This document shows positions 15,717 to 26,539 of a DNA stretch of 64,000 nt, in pieces. The DNA lies in the NCBI RefSeq assembly GCF_030815985.1, contig NZ_JAUSXM010000001.1:6200001-6264000 (forward strand). The letters run 5' to 3'. Source of the stretch: Paenibacillus sp. W2I17 (GTDB taxonomy: Bacteria; Bacillota; Bacilli; Paenibacillales; Paenibacillaceae). The position numbers and the translations under genes are program-made. Numbering within the stretch: position 1 is the stretch's first letter; every line of letters starts with the position of its first letter. The notes beneath the pieces were generated by a model. That model ran no database searches and was not told the origin of the DNA. It saw nothing but the letters and a program-made list of their open reading frames with translations.

Positions 15717-16976
15717 TTGAAGAAGCAGATTAAAGGACACGAGAAGAAGAAAAAACGGAACGGTTGGATCGTCGGGTTGTTAACGACAGCTGTATTGGTA
15801 GGAACACTATTGCCCGTTGGCCCCGTACATTTGACGTCAAAAGCGAATGCCGCATCGGGAACAAGTGACACTGCCCTTAGCAAGTTCAAGGATATCAAGG
15901 GCCACTGGGCTCAAGCAACAATTGCCAAAGCGTATGAAAAAAACTTGATCTCTGGTTACCAGGATGGAACGTTTCGTCCCAATGGCAAAATCACGCGTGG
16001 GGAATATGCGACCATACTTGCCCGTGCGACTGGACTGGAGAAGGTAGAGGGGCAGAATCCCTTTGCTGATCTCAAGGGACATTGGTCTGAAGCGGCGGTT
16101 AGCCAACTTGTTGGACAAGGATTCATTAATGCTGGCGATTACGCCAAAGGGTTCAATCCAAATGCTGAGCTAACGCGTTACGAGATGATGAAATGGATTG
16201 CAAATGGACTGATAAAGTCCGGGAGCAGCTTTCAGGATGCTTTTAACGATACAAAAAATACGCTGCTCCCCACACCGGAAGTGAACCGCGGCACCATTCG
16301 TGCCGAACAGATTCCGTATCTTGCCCTTGTCCGTGGGACAGGGATTGTAGGTGGATTCCAGGATGGCACATTAAAACCAGCGGATTCCACCACTCGTGCA
16401 GAAGTATCGGCCATTTTACTGCGTTATATGGACGTGGAGGGCACGGATGCAGGGAAGTATAGTGACTTGAATGAGATGAGAGAGGTCGGCACGACGGGTA
16501 CGAATTTAACGACCATTAGTAATTATGAATATAGTTCAGGTTCGGTCATGATATCTGATTTATCGAAAGGAAATATCAATTTAAGCAATAAATCGGGTGT
16601 ATTAAAAATTCATCGTTTTATCGTTGTAGACGCTACTCAAAATAAGCCGAAGGGTATTTACGCGAAGCTCTTTCTTCCGGATAAGTACGCAAGTGGCTCC
16701 TATAGGACTTTTGCAGATGTGTCATTTACATCTAACTTAGAAACCTCGAATTTAATTACATTTAACCAAGGTCTTTCGGATTCGTTAATACAATTTAATC
16801 GTCTTGATTTAGATTTGGCTAAGAAACAGAGTAATGTGACAATTCCTATGGACTCAGGAGAACTTATAAAAAAAGGATTACAGAAAAGATTTTGGACTAC
16901 ATCGACTTTAAGGAATAAATCTTGGTCTTATTTTTTGAAATCAGATACAGAAGGAGAATTTAAAATTCAAAGGTAG
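15717..16976 (+). CDS. S-layer homology (SLH) domain surface protein
   Basis: A roughly 419-residue secreted protein. A Lys-rich start and hydrophobic core (WIVGLLTTAVLVGTLLPVG) form the signal peptide. Three SLH repeats follow: FKDIKGHWAQATIAKAYEKN, FADLKGHWSEAAVSQLVGQG, and a more degenerate third repeat ending GGFQDGTLKPADSTTRAEV. SLH triplets bind pyruvylated secondary cell-wall polymer. The last 160 residues match no family I recognise, and their DNA is markedly more AT-rich than the SLH part. The TTG at 15717 is preferred because AGGAG lies 10 nt before it; the GTG at 15708 is too close. It is followed 27 bp later by the giant secreted protein and is probably its wall-anchored partner. 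Confidence 0.8.
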   Translation: MKKQIKGHEKKKKRNGWIVGLLTTAVLVGTLLPVGPVHLTSKANAASGTSDTALSKFKDIKGHWAQATIAKAYEKNLISGYQDGTFRPNGKITRGEYATILARATGLEKVEGQNPFADLKGHWSEAAVSQLVGQGFINAGDYAKGFNPNAELTRYEMMKWIANGLIKSGSSFQDAFNDTKNTLLPTPEVNRGTIRAEQIPYLALVRGTGIVGGFQDGTLKPADSTTRAEVSAILLRYMDVEGTDAGKYSDLNEMREVGTTGTNLTTISNYEYSSGSVMISDLSKGNINLSNKSGVLKIHRFIVVDATQNKPKGIYAKLFLPDKYASGSYRTFADVSFTSNLETSNLITFNQGLSDSLIQFNRLDLDLAKKQSNVTIPMDSGELIKKGLQKRFWTTSTLRNKSWSYFLKSDTEGEFKIQR

Positions 16977-17003
16977 CCTTATCAGGATGGTGAGCAAGTT
17001 GTA

Positions 17004-20000
17004 ATGAAAAAGCTTAATTATTTTTCTGCTATTATTTTAGTGAGTATATTTATTTCACAAATATTATTATTGTTAGTATTGTACTTACCTATGAACGTTG
17101 TTCATGCTGCTACAGATGAGTATGGACCTAAATCTATGAAAAACCCTCGGAAGGTTTCAATATTAGCCACTCCTACTGTAGGGAGGCCAGGGGTATATTG
17201 GTACCAAGTGGATAGCGGACAATTTAGAGCTGACCATGCTGGGGGACCAACTTATGCGAATAATGCAGGGAGTTGCTCCAGTCCATTTCCTGCTGCTACA
17301 GAAGTTCCAGATAGTGTAGATTTCAGTAGATGGCCTGCAGAAAACTGGCCTGATTATAATTCCAGACGAGTAGAAGTCTCAAGTATCTTTAATGTCCGAA
17401 TCCATGATGTTAATTATCAGGGGAGAGCAGATCAAGATTCATATACTGGTGTGGGAGACCCTACCCCACCTTTTCCTTCAACAATTGTTGCAATAAGAAC
17501 AATTACTGGAGGGTACCATATACCAACCGAGAAGAGCCCTTTCGCAAATGGTGGGCAAACAACGGCGGGCTGTCCTAAATACAATGCTTCTTATTTTACA
17601 CCCATGGATATCATCTGGGAAGGTGATTTGGAAGAAGAAAAAGAGATAACTGTAGAAGAGGATTCTACCCTTAACATAGGGAAAACACAACAGATGGAAG
17701 CCAAGGTGAAGACGAAAGGTTATGGTGCGACAGCTTTTGGTGAGGGCATCGACGTATCCCGCAGGGAAACGGAAATCAAATGGTTTTCCTCTGACGAGAC
17801 GATCGCGAGCATTGAACTGAAAACAGGAATGTTAAAGGCCGAAAGTCCAGGCACGGTCACTGTGCGTGCAATCTGGAACAATGGTACATATCTGATCTCG
17901 GATACCGCCACCATAACAGTCACGTCTCAGCCAGGACTCGTTGTGAATCTGCCGAATGCTTGTAAAGCCAATACGACACCTCTACAGGCAGAAGCAGTTC
18001 TAACCAAACCGGATCGCTCTGTTCATAAACTGACGGCTCATCCCAAATTGACGTGGCAAAGCTCGAATCCGGCTGTGGCAACGATCGGCGCTGATGGCAA
18101 AATCACGACCAAAGGGATCGTGGGTAGCACTACCATAAAAGCTCATTTTCTTGATTCTGCTCAGCAACTGGATGAACAAGGGACTCAGGTGCTTGAAGTG
18201 AAGGACTGCACGGATAATGGAGGAGGTGGTAATGATGGCGATCCGGGGGGCGACCCTGCGAACGCTTGCCCTGTGACCATCAGCCCACCTAGTAGAGGCA
18301 CGGTTATTGAAGCATCGGTTATGGACCCATCTGTCCGAGGTGTGTTGAAGGCAGACGAGCGTGGATCTGAGAAGTTCGATGTTACCCATGGTATTCCAAC
18401 TTCGGAAGATCTCTATGCCAATGTCTTGGCCAAGGAATATCTGTTTCAGCACCGCTGGGTTAACATGACGGGAACGGTGACTTACACCGTTAAAGTGAAA
18501 AGGGTTTATCATAAAACCTGGACGATCCCGGGAAGAGCCTCTAGTGGTGAGGGTGATCCAGGAACACCTCCTGAGCCAAAAGAACTTGATGTACCTGGAG
18601 ATAAGAATATGCAAGTAACACGGACATATAGCTATTGGCAGATCGATAACCTGGAGGTTTATCAGTTAAATGAAGCCAAGGTATCTAACTATGCGCTAGG
18701 TGGTTATGGTGACACCGTGACCTTGACGCCCAATGCATATACACCACCGACTTTGCAATCGGCTATGGATCCTGCGGTTACCACTCATGTAAAACCTGCG
18801 CCATGTCGAGAGATTGATCTTGGCACCGAAGGGGTTCCGGGTGGTTCGGTTGAACCGCCTACGCCAGATGAAACATCATTGTTTCAATCCAAAGCTGAAG
18901 CGGAGGTTAGAGAGAATACCGTCAATAATGATAAAGTAACCTTTAATGGAGCGACGATTATGGATCCTGCTCCCGTGGAGAAAACCGCTCCAAGACCTGG
19001 GACGATCCCGCAGTCTGGCATGATCGGAGACGATGTTCTGTACCAGAACCGGCTTACGATTAAGAACACATTGATGAACAAAGCTAACCAGCCAACCACG
19101 GGTGAGATTACGTATGGACTTCTCCCTGGCAATGTTAACGGAGGGCAGGATCAGAAGTTCCCCATTCTGGGCATTAACTCGGTTACAGTACATACTCCAG
19201 TTGTGAACTATGCCTGGGTGTCAGATGATCAGCCGCATAACCAGAAGACTACGCCTGATCCGACCAGAGCTGCACTTATTTTAGAGCGCCCATTCATTGT
19301 ACGAATCCCAACCTCAGGTCAACATTTGGATGTAGCAAGTTATCCTGGGTATGGAAACCATGATTATGCGAAATATTTCCGGATCAAACAGGTTCGTTTT
19401 CCATTCGATGTCTATAACGGTGCCAGAAGTCAGTTTATTCCGGCCAAGACATGGGTGGATATTCCGGTAAATCAGTTGGACACCCCTTTTTATCTTCCTG
19501 TATGGGTAGATGAAGGGAATTACCAGGTTGAGTTTCGAAATATCGCCGAAAATGCACCTGCAAACTTCACAGAACAACAGGATGCGAACACCAATCTGAC
19601 CCATCATGTCGCAGCAGATACCGTTGCTGTAGAGGTTATCGGACGATTGTATGATTTTCACATCACCGATATTTCAGACTACAACTGGGAGAACGTGTTC
19701 CGTAAGCGGATGGGCAGCCCCGAACCAACGGGTGTGAGCTACTGGACCGGAGGAAACAGTATAGACGGAGAGCCCCGGGGTAATTTGGCTCCCTATGTCC
19801 TGCCTATTCGTCCCGGCAGTCATCCGATACAAGGTTTCCGGAATGCTGCAGTGAAGACAGGTTACCATTTCAAGTTTGATCTGAAAACCAAGGGCAACAT
19901 GTTTGGGAAACAGGATGGTATCCGAATCACGCCGACGTTCTCTTTTGTGAGTAAAGATGGCACCACCCAGCAAAAAGTGGATTTATACTACCATCGAGGA

Positions 20001-20675
20001 CAGGAACGACTCATTCGTATCGGATCGGCACAAGATTTAGAAAAACGTTTTGTTGTCTTGAACTCACGGTTGCGGAATGTCCCCGGTACGGAGTTAGGTG
20101 ATACAGCGCGCTATCAGTATACCTATGAACTGTCGGAGGAGGAACGCAATCAGGGTACAATGGCGGAACATATGGTTCGTTTCGTGGATCAGACCTCTCA
20201 TCATAAAACGTGGGTAGGTCGTTATGACTGGATGATTCTTCCTTCACAGATCCGCACACTCATTGGCCCAAAAGCAGATATTCCCTCCAGTGTTAATGTG
20301 GATCGGGCGAATGCAGCGATTCAGCGCTGGTATGGGGAATATAGCTTGCCCGCAGATGTATATGCAGTGCCCAAAGGAACCGATCTCGAGTCACTTGCCA
20401 GACAAAACCAGTTGGATGAGAAGGCAATGGTATTTCTGAGGGAGGGTTACATTGTGGTTAACTTCAATATGGAAACATTGCGCAGTGGTAATACGAGTGC
20501 ACCACATCTGCAATATATTCACGCACCGTTGATGAATCAATGGCAAATGGAAGGTTTTGATAACAACCCGGTAGATAATCAGGGGAGAAGCTGGCCGATG
20601 CAAGATGGGGACGTGGTTTTGTACCACGCCGATCAATCCAGCCGGAATGATTTCCAATCCCAGGTACCACATTAG
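17004..20675 (+). CDS. Giant secreted protein with Ig-like (Big2) domains
   Basis: A 1223-residue protein with a signal peptide whose core is LVSIFISQILLLLVLYL. Residues about 40-210 form an unrecognised Cys-containing domain. Two Big2-type Ig repeats follow, marked by IKWFSSDETIASIE and LTWQSSNPAVATIGADGKI, each with the TAT.TV.. ending. A Gly/Asp linker with GGGGNDGDPGG separates them from a long C-terminal region of no family I can name. There is no sortase motif or C-terminal membrane anchor, so wall attachment may depend on the adjacent SLH protein. The first 650 bp are AT-rich and continue the composition of the upstream gene's 3' end; the rest matches the genome. Confidence 0.7.
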   Translation: MKKLNYFSAIILVSIFISQILLLLVLYLPMNVVHAATDEYGPKSMKNPRKVSILATPTVGRPGVYWYQVDSGQFRADHAGGPTYANNAGSCSSPFPAATEVPDSVDFSRWPAENWPDYNSRRVEVSSIFNVRIHDVNYQGRADQDSYTGVGDPTPPFPSTIVAIRTITGGYHIPTEKSPFANGGQTTAGCPKYNASYFTPMDIIWEGDLEEEKEITVEEDSTLNIGKTQQMEAKVKTKGYGATAFGEGIDVSRRETEIKWFSSDETIASIELKTGMLKAESPGTVTVRAIWNNGTYLISDTATITVTSQPGLVVNLPNACKANTTPLQAEAVLTKPDRSVHKLTAHPKLTWQSSNPAVATIGADGKITTKGIVGSTTIKAHFLDSAQQLDEQGTQVLEVKDCTDNGGGGNDGDPGGDPANACPVTISPPSRGTVIEASVMDPSVRGVLKADERGSEKFDVTHGIPTSEDLYANVLAKEYLFQHRWVNMTGTVTYTVKVKRVYHKTWTIPGRASSGEGDPGTPPEPKELDVPGDKNMQVTRTYSYWQIDNLEVYQLNEAKVSNYALGGYGDTVTLTPNAYTPPTLQSAMDPAVTTHVKPAPCREIDLGTEGVPGGSVEPPTPDETSLFQSKAEAEVRENTVNNDKVTFNGATIMDPAPVEKTAPRPGTIPQSGMIGDDVLYQNRLTIKNTLMNKANQPTTGEITYGLLPGNVNGGQDQKFPILGINSVTVHTPVVNYAWVSDDQPHNQKTTPDPTRAALILERPFIVRIPTSGQHLDVASYPGYGNHDYAKYFRIKQVRFPFDVYNGARSQFIPAKTWVDIPVNQLDTPFYLPVWVDEGNYQVEFRNIAENAPANFTEQQDANTNLTHHVAADTVAVEVIGRLYDFHITDISDYNWENVFRKRMGSPEPTGVSYWTGGNSIDGEPRGNLAPYVLPIRPGSHPIQGFRNAAVKTGYHFKFDLKTKGNMFGKQDGIRITPTFSFVSKDGTTQQKVDLYYHRGQERLIRIGSAQDLEKRFVVLNSRLRNVPGTELGDTARYQYTYELSEEERNQGTMAEHMVRFVDQTSHHKTWVGRYDWMILPSQIRTLIGPKADIPSSVNVDRANAAIQRWYGEYSLPADVYAVPKGTDLESLARQNQLDEKAMVFLREGYIVVNFNMETLRSGNTSAPHLQYIHAPLMNQWQMEGFDNNPVDNQGRSWPMQDGDVVLYHADQSSRNDFQSQVPH

Positions 20676-20696
20676 AGAGATATCGTTTTACCCATA

Positions 20697-20744
20697 AAGA
20701 AGGCAAGCGTAATGTGAATCTACATGACGTTTGTCTTCTTTTTT
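20697..20744 (+). terminator. Terminator after the giant secreted protein
   Basis: 14-bp stem with two G-U pairs (arms 20697-20710 and 20727-20740) and a T run. Confidence 0.85.
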
Positions 20745-20848
20745 GTGTAATTCGGATTATGGTTGGGCAGCAGAACGGGTATAAAGGGTAAGGAGCACTC
20801 GTACCATCCATATTCATCAATTTTCTCAACGAGAGGGGAACAACACAC

Positions 20849-22897
20849 ATGATTGAAGAGGATAAGCAGGAAATAATGATTTCAGAAGATACATACAAAG
20901 GAAGAGATTTAGGTGTCACATTAGAAGCACAAACCTGTCACTTCAAAGTCTGGTCACCGTTAGCTGTTCAGATGGAACTACTTCTGTACCCACCTTTGAC
21001 AGGGGGGAGCCCGGAAGAAGAGCCCAATCAACAGAAACAGCAGGCGTTACCTATGCAAAAGAAAGAACAAGGCATCTGGGTTCTGGAACTGGAGGGTGAT
21101 TTAAGTAGCTACCGTTACATGTATAAGCCTACTTTCGAAGATGGACATTCAACCCATGCTGTAGACCCCTACGCACGAGCAGTGACCATGAATGGAGAAA
21201 TGGGTGTAATTGTCAGACTGGAGCAGACACATCCGAAGGGATGGAGTGAGGACATTCGCCCAGAATTGACCAGTCCTGTAGATGCAGTCCTGTACGAACT
21301 GCATGTACGTGATTTTTCCATTCACCCATCATCGGGTATAACGAATAAAGGCAAATACATGGCTTTTACCGAGACGGGTCTGCGTGATTCGGAGGGCAAC
21401 ACACTGGGGATCGATCATTTGGTTGAACTCGGGATCACCCATGTGCATCTGCTGCCTGTATTTGATTTTGCGACGGTGGATGAATCCAGAGTAGATGGTG
21501 ATACGTCTGATGGCTCCAACTATAACTGGGGATATGATCCGCTCCATTACAATGTCCCGGAAGGTTCCTATGCATCACGTGCAGATGATCCGGAGACACG
21601 AATTCGTGAGTTCAAATCCATGGTGCTGGCCCTTCATAACAAGGGAATAGGTGTCATTATGGATGTGGTATATAATCATACGTTTGATACGGCAGGCAGC
21701 TCTTTTGAAAAACTTGTACCAGGGTACTACTATCGTCAAAACGCCGATGGGACCTATAGCAATGGTTCAGGTACGGGCAATGAGGTGGCTACTGAACGCA
21801 CCATGGTTCGCAAATTTATCATCGACTCGGTCCGTTACTTGGCAGAGGAGTACCATGTGGACGGTTTTCGATTTGATCTGATGGGCCTGATCGACACAAC
21901 TACGATGAAACAACTTGCAGCGGAATTGCACACCGAAGTGTCACCTTCCATATTGTTATATGGTGAACCATGGGGCGCACTGGATTCGCCGCTTGGTGAT
22001 GATATGACCCTAAAAGGAACGCAACGCGGGGCGGGTTTTGCTGTGTTTAACGATAATTTCCGCGGAGTGATCAAGGGAGACAGCGATGGCATGGGTACGG
22101 GATTTGCGACGGGCGCGGACGGGAAAGAAGACGAATTGTGGACTGGCGTCCGGGGAGCCGTTCAGGATTTTACGGATGGTCCATCCGAGACGATTAACTA
22201 TGTAACGGTGCACGATAATCTCAACCTGTGGGACAAAGTCGCACGTACACAAGGACTCCACGATACCTTGAATTTCCTCACCTATGACGAGGATGGAAGT
22301 ATTCGTGGATGCCAGAGTGTGGAAGAGGCAGTAGAGAAGGCTAAGCCTTACCTGCAGATCGATTCGGAACACATTCTGGAGAATGAGACCGTTAGGCGTT
22401 GTCTGCTTGCCAATGGTATCGTTTTAACCTCCCAGGGTATCCCCCTGATCGCGGCTGGAGATGAGCTGCTTCGCAGCAAATATGGGGACGCCAACAGCCA
22501 TCAGAGTGGAGACGTGGTCAATGCCATACATTGGGAGCAGAAGAAGCTGTTCAAGCCGGTATTTGATTATTATCGTGGGCTGATCCGTCTTCGGCGAGAA
22601 CATCCAGCCTTTCGGCTACGTACACGGGAAGATATCGAGAAGCATGTTCGTCTGATCGAAAAAGGTAACGGGCTGTTAGCGTATGAACTGAACGGTACAG
22701 CAGCCAGCGATTCATGGGAACGTATTGTTGTCATCTATAACGCGGCAAAAGAAAACCGTGATATCGCTATTCCCACAGGGACATGGAATGTGATTGTAGA
22801 GAAAGGACAAGCAGGCGTTGATACGATACGCACCATACAGGACGGACAGGTACATGTGAATGCGATATCCCTTACGGTGATGTATTCCAATTCCTAA
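20849..22897 (+). CDS. Type I pullulanase (GH13), intracellular
   Basis: A 682-residue debranching enzyme hydrolysing alpha-1,6 links in pullulan and limit dextrins (EC 3.2.1.41). An N-terminal CBM48-like module is followed by the GH13 barrel with the type I pullulanase signature YNWGYDP, nucleophile Asp343 (GFRFDLMG), acid/base Glu373 (YGEPWG) and Asp456 (VHDNLNLWD). There is no signal peptide, so it acts in the cytosol on imported branched maltodextrins or glycogen, like B. subtilis AmyX. GAGAGGGGAA precedes the start. The next gene is a longer, broken paralogue. Confidence 0.93.
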   Translation: MIEEDKQEIMISEDTYKGRDLGVTLEAQTCHFKVWSPLAVQMELLLYPPLTGGSPEEEPNQQKQQALPMQKKEQGIWVLELEGDLSSYRYMYKPTFEDGHSTHAVDPYARAVTMNGEMGVIVRLEQTHPKGWSEDIRPELTSPVDAVLYELHVRDFSIHPSSGITNKGKYMAFTETGLRDSEGNTLGIDHLVELGITHVHLLPVFDFATVDESRVDGDTSDGSNYNWGYDPLHYNVPEGSYASRADDPETRIREFKSMVLALHNKGIGVIMDVVYNHTFDTAGSSFEKLVPGYYYRQNADGTYSNGSGTGNEVATERTMVRKFIIDSVRYLAEEYHVDGFRFDLMGLIDTTTMKQLAAELHTEVSPSILLYGEPWGALDSPLGDDMTLKGTQRGAGFAVFNDNFRGVIKGDSDGMGTGFATGADGKEDELWTGVRGAVQDFTDGPSETINYVTVHDNLNLWDKVARTQGLHDTLNFLTYDEDGSIRGCQSVEEAVEKAKPYLQIDSEHILENETVRRCLLANGIVLTSQGIPLIAAGDELLRSKYGDANSHQSGDVVNAIHWEQKKLFKPVFDYYRGLIRLRREHPAFRLRTREDIEKHVRLIEKGNGLLAYELNGTAASDSWERIVVIYNAAKENRDIAIPTGTWNVIVEKGQAGVDTIRTIQDGQVHVNAISLTVMYSNS

Positions 22898-23379
22898 TGA
22901 ACGCAAAGCTTGCCAAGAATTGAAGGGTCCAACAAACCATTAGTAAAATCGCTAACAAGGACACGTTCAAGATATCCAATCAAATCTAATCAAATAAATT
23001 GAGATAAAACAAATCCCCCTTTCCCGTAAGAAAGGGGGATTTGTTGATGCGTCAGAAACCAATGCCTCGGTCGCAGGGCTATACATCGTCATGTCTGGAG
23101 CATTTTTATGCTGTGCACCTGTTGGTGCATTTTAATCTCAACCAAATGACATCCTGCAATTTATTCTCGTATATTCCAAACTTTTTTTGTCAGGACAGGT
23201 ACAAATGCTGTCAATCTATGGCGCTTGTTTTCATATCCTATATTTTGAAAGCGATTGCTAATTGAATACGCAAATTGGACCGATATGATGAGTACAGACA
23301 ACCCCGGGTTGACAAACAACGTCCCACTCCGTAACATCGGGACAACACGAAATCAATGGATATAAAGGCGGTGGGAACG
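22898..23379. other. Intergenic region between the two pullulanase genes
   Basis: About 480 bp without a credible gene. It holds a strong terminator (23008-23045), a second hairpin with a short T tract (23114-23134, TGCACC with GGTGCA), a weak cre-like TGAAAGCGATTGCT, and a possible promoter for the second pullulanase (TTGACA at 23309-23314, 17-nt spacer, TAACAT at 23332-23337). Confidence 0.55.
23008..23045 (+). terminator. Terminator after the first pullulanase
   Basis: 16-bp near-perfect stem (AACAAATCCCCCTTTC with its complement). The U-rich right arm ends TTTGTT. Confidence 0.85.
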
Positions 23380-26257
23380 ATGCCGGAATGGACTTCTTTT
23401 CGTTACGATGGCAACGATCTTGGCTTAACATATACTCGTGCAGCAAGTACTTTTAAATTGTGGGCACCTACGGCACAACAGGTTTATATATTGGTTTTTG
23501 ACGATGAAGGGCATTACAACGATATTGGTAAAGTACAAGATCATGAAAATGGGCAGGAACATTTCTTGACACGTGATGTGGACGGAATTTGGACTTTGGA
23601 GCTTACAGGCGATTGGGCAGGACATTATTATATGTACCGAATTATCCATGATAATCAGCGGATTGAAGTAGTTGTTGATCCTTATGCCAGAGCGGTAACG
23701 GCTAATGGGCAACGAACGGCTATTATTGATCTGGAGACCACCAATCCAGTCGATTGGGACCTGGATGTCAAACCTGCTTTTCTGCGTCCTGTTGATGCCG
23801 TGTTATATGAGTTGCATGTTCGTGATTTCTCCTCGGATCCACATGCAGATATTCCGTACAAGGGAAAATATCTGGCATTCACGGCATCCGGTCTGACGGA
23901 TAGAGCAGGCAATAGTATTGGCGTAGACCATCTTGCCGAACTGGGAGTCACTCATGTACATCTTCTGCCTGTGGCGGATTATCAGACGGTGAATGAACTC
24001 GCTACAGCAGATGTGGGTTCAAATGTCAGAGCACCATACAACTGGGGTTATGATCCCCAGCATTATAACGTTCCCGAAGGTTCGTATGCGACAGATCCTC
24101 GCGATCCTGCAGTTCGAATTCGGGAGCTCAAATCACTCGTTCAATCGCTTCACAGACAAGGCATTCGCGTTGTACTTGATGTTGTCTATAATCACACGTA
24201 TAGCGTGGAAGAGGGACCTTTTGAACGGATTGTACCAGGCTATTATTACCGTTATCGGGAGGATGGTACCCTCAGTAATGGTTCTGGTGTAGGCAATGAA
24301 TTGGCGACAGAACGTCCAATGGTGCGAAAATATATTTTGGATTCTCTCCGATATTGGGCAGAAGAATATCATGTGGACGGATTTCGATTTGACCTCATGG
24401 CCCTGATTGATACGGAAACGATGAATGAATTGACACGCGAATTGAAGGAACAGATCGATCCGGCGTTTCTGATCTATGGGGAACCCTGGATGGGTGGAGA
24501 TTCACCTTTGGACCGCAAAACATTAAAAGGAACCCAGCGAGGTCAGGGGTTTGCAGTATTTAATGATCATTTTCGCAGTGCAATCAAGGGCGATAGTGAT
24601 GGCAGTGGCAGAGGTTTTGTTACGGGTGCCGGAGGGCAGGAATATGAGCTTATTAGGGGATTAGCAGGAGCACTGGATGATTTCACATCTTCACCAGTGG
24701 AAGTTGTCAATTATGTGACTGCTCATGACAATCTCAATCTGTGGGATAAAATTGCAACAACAATGAACCTTAGACATGAATTAGGATTTCCCGTATGGAA
24801 GGACGGACAGCCCGTGGGTGGTGGGAGTGCTGAGTCCGCGGTAAAAGCAGCAGATCCATATCGGTATGTGGATGCAGATGATGTTTTGAATCATGAGATG
24901 GTTCGTCGCTCTTTTACTGTCTTCCGGCATTCTGCTTACTTCTCAGGGAATTCCGTTTCTGCATTCAGGGGATGAGATGCTCAGATCCAAAGCCGGTGAT
25001 CATAACAGTTATCGGAGCGGGGATGCGGTGAACGCCATCACATGGGCCAACAAATCACGCTTCAGACTGGTGTTCGACTACTATCGTGGTCTTATTCATT
25101 TGCGGCGAACACATCCCGCTTTTCGTATGATTGATGCTGAACAGGTACGAAATCACCTTCGTGTTATTCGTGCGGATGGCAATGTAGTTGCCTTTATACT
25201 TCAGAATGGTGCGAATCAGGACACCTGGAATCAGATTATGGTCATCTATAACGGAACGGAACATGAGCAGCATGTCGACCTGGGGGAAGGGGACTGGCAC
25301 GTTGTAGTCAATGATCATCAGGCAGGCACAGACGTGATCGAGACTGTTCGTGGTACTGTTCAGGTAGAACGATGGTCTTTGATGGTACTGTATGACACAG
25401 AGCATGCTGGAGGCGCTGAACCATCAACAGTGGAGATTAGTTTTCCTCGCCAGGTATATAGTCCGAAGGAGACCACTCAACTGCGAGCGATCGTACGGGA
25501 CAGTATTGGCAATGTGGTAGAAAAAGCTCCAGTTACCTGGACTTCTTCTGATCCGGATATTATTCAGATCCAGCCTGATGGAACAATCCATGCACTGGAA
25601 CGGGGGGAAGCTTCGATTACAGTCCACTGTGGGGACATAACGGCAAGCTGTATGTTACAAGTGGATTATCGTCATGCTGAACGAATCGAAATTGTGGGCG
25701 AACCTGTCATGTACATGACTCGAATCAGTCGCTTCCGTGCTTTGGTTCTGGATCAATTTGGTCAGCCGCTTCAGGATTCAAATATACGCTGGAGCTCTTC
25801 TCATCCAGAAATTGCAGCGGTGAGTGCAGCAGGGATCGTACGTGCGATGACACCTGGAATAACCCATATTATTGCTGAAGCTGGAGGAATCCGGGCAACG
25901 CTTGGTGTAACGATTCATAAACAGATTTCGCGAACCGTCACACTTCGATACGAACGGGAAGACCGGTATTATGAAGGTTGGGATGTCTGGGTATGGGGCA
26001 CAGGTATGGAGGACGGAGCAGTACGGCTGGAACAAGTCGGAAATGCCGCAGAAGCCCGCTTCCGCGTTGCTCCGGGTCTGCATCACCTGGGATTGATCAT
26101 TCGATTGAACGAATGGGAAGCTAAAGATACGTGCGGAGACCGTTACGTGGACATTGTACCTGAAGATGGGGATGTACACATTATTGTCCGTAGCGGATCA
26201 GACGAGATGCAGATCATTCGTGAAAGCGAAAAAACAGAGGATCGTAATAGTGCATAG
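23380..26257 (+). pseudogene. Type I pullulanase with Big2 and CBM41 C-terminus, frameshifted
   Basis: The first reading frame (23380-24975) carries the GH13 barrel with Asp338, Glu368 and Asp450. It then runs into out-of-frame sequence after NHEMVRRS and stops. The second frame (24893-26257) continues exactly where the intact paralogue does (GILLTSQGIPFL versus GIVLTSQGIPLI). Removing one T from the TTTT at 24912-24915 restores a continuous protein with VRRSLLSSGI aligned to VRRCLLANGI. The second part contains the end of the barrel, two Big2 Ig-like domains and a C-terminal pullulanase-associated CBM41 module (YYEGWDVWVWG). There is no signal peptide. The start at 23380 follows an AAAGGCGG site. 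The break could be a real mutation, phase variation, slippage-tolerant expression or a sequencing error. Confidence 0.85.
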
Positions 26258-26307
26258 TTTTCTTTATTTATAACGTCGAATGTAGTTCGTCAAAACCTTG
26301 TTAAACC

Positions 26308-26338
26308 AGCAGTTGGAAGAGATTCCTACTGCTTTTTT
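26308..26338 (+). terminator. Terminator after the broken pullulanase
   Basis: 10-bp stem with one mismatch (AGCAGTTGGA with TCCTACTGCT) followed by TTTTTT. Confidence 0.8.
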
Positions 26339-26393
26339 GGTCTGATTATAAGCCGCATAACTTGCCAAAAAATAATTAATTGTCCTGTTTCGT

Positions 26394-26420
26394 GTTTGAG
26401 ATCCTCTATCATTGGGGTAA
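26394..26420 (+). promoter_or_regulatory. SigmaB-like promoter motif upstream of the L25/Ctc gene
   Basis: GTTTGA, 15-nt spacer, GGGTAA resembles the general-stress sigmaB consensus; B. subtilis ctc is a classic sigmaB gene. A plain TATAAT (26503-26508) with a poor -35 is closer to the gene, so this is tentative. Confidence 0.25.
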
Positions 26421-26539
26421 ATATAGATATGGCCCACGATTCGGCCAAAGGAAAAAAGACCAATTATGGTCTATAAGCGAAGCTTTAGCGCTTTCCAACA
26501 AATATAATGTAGTGATCCCTTGAAGGAGGATGTTCAATC

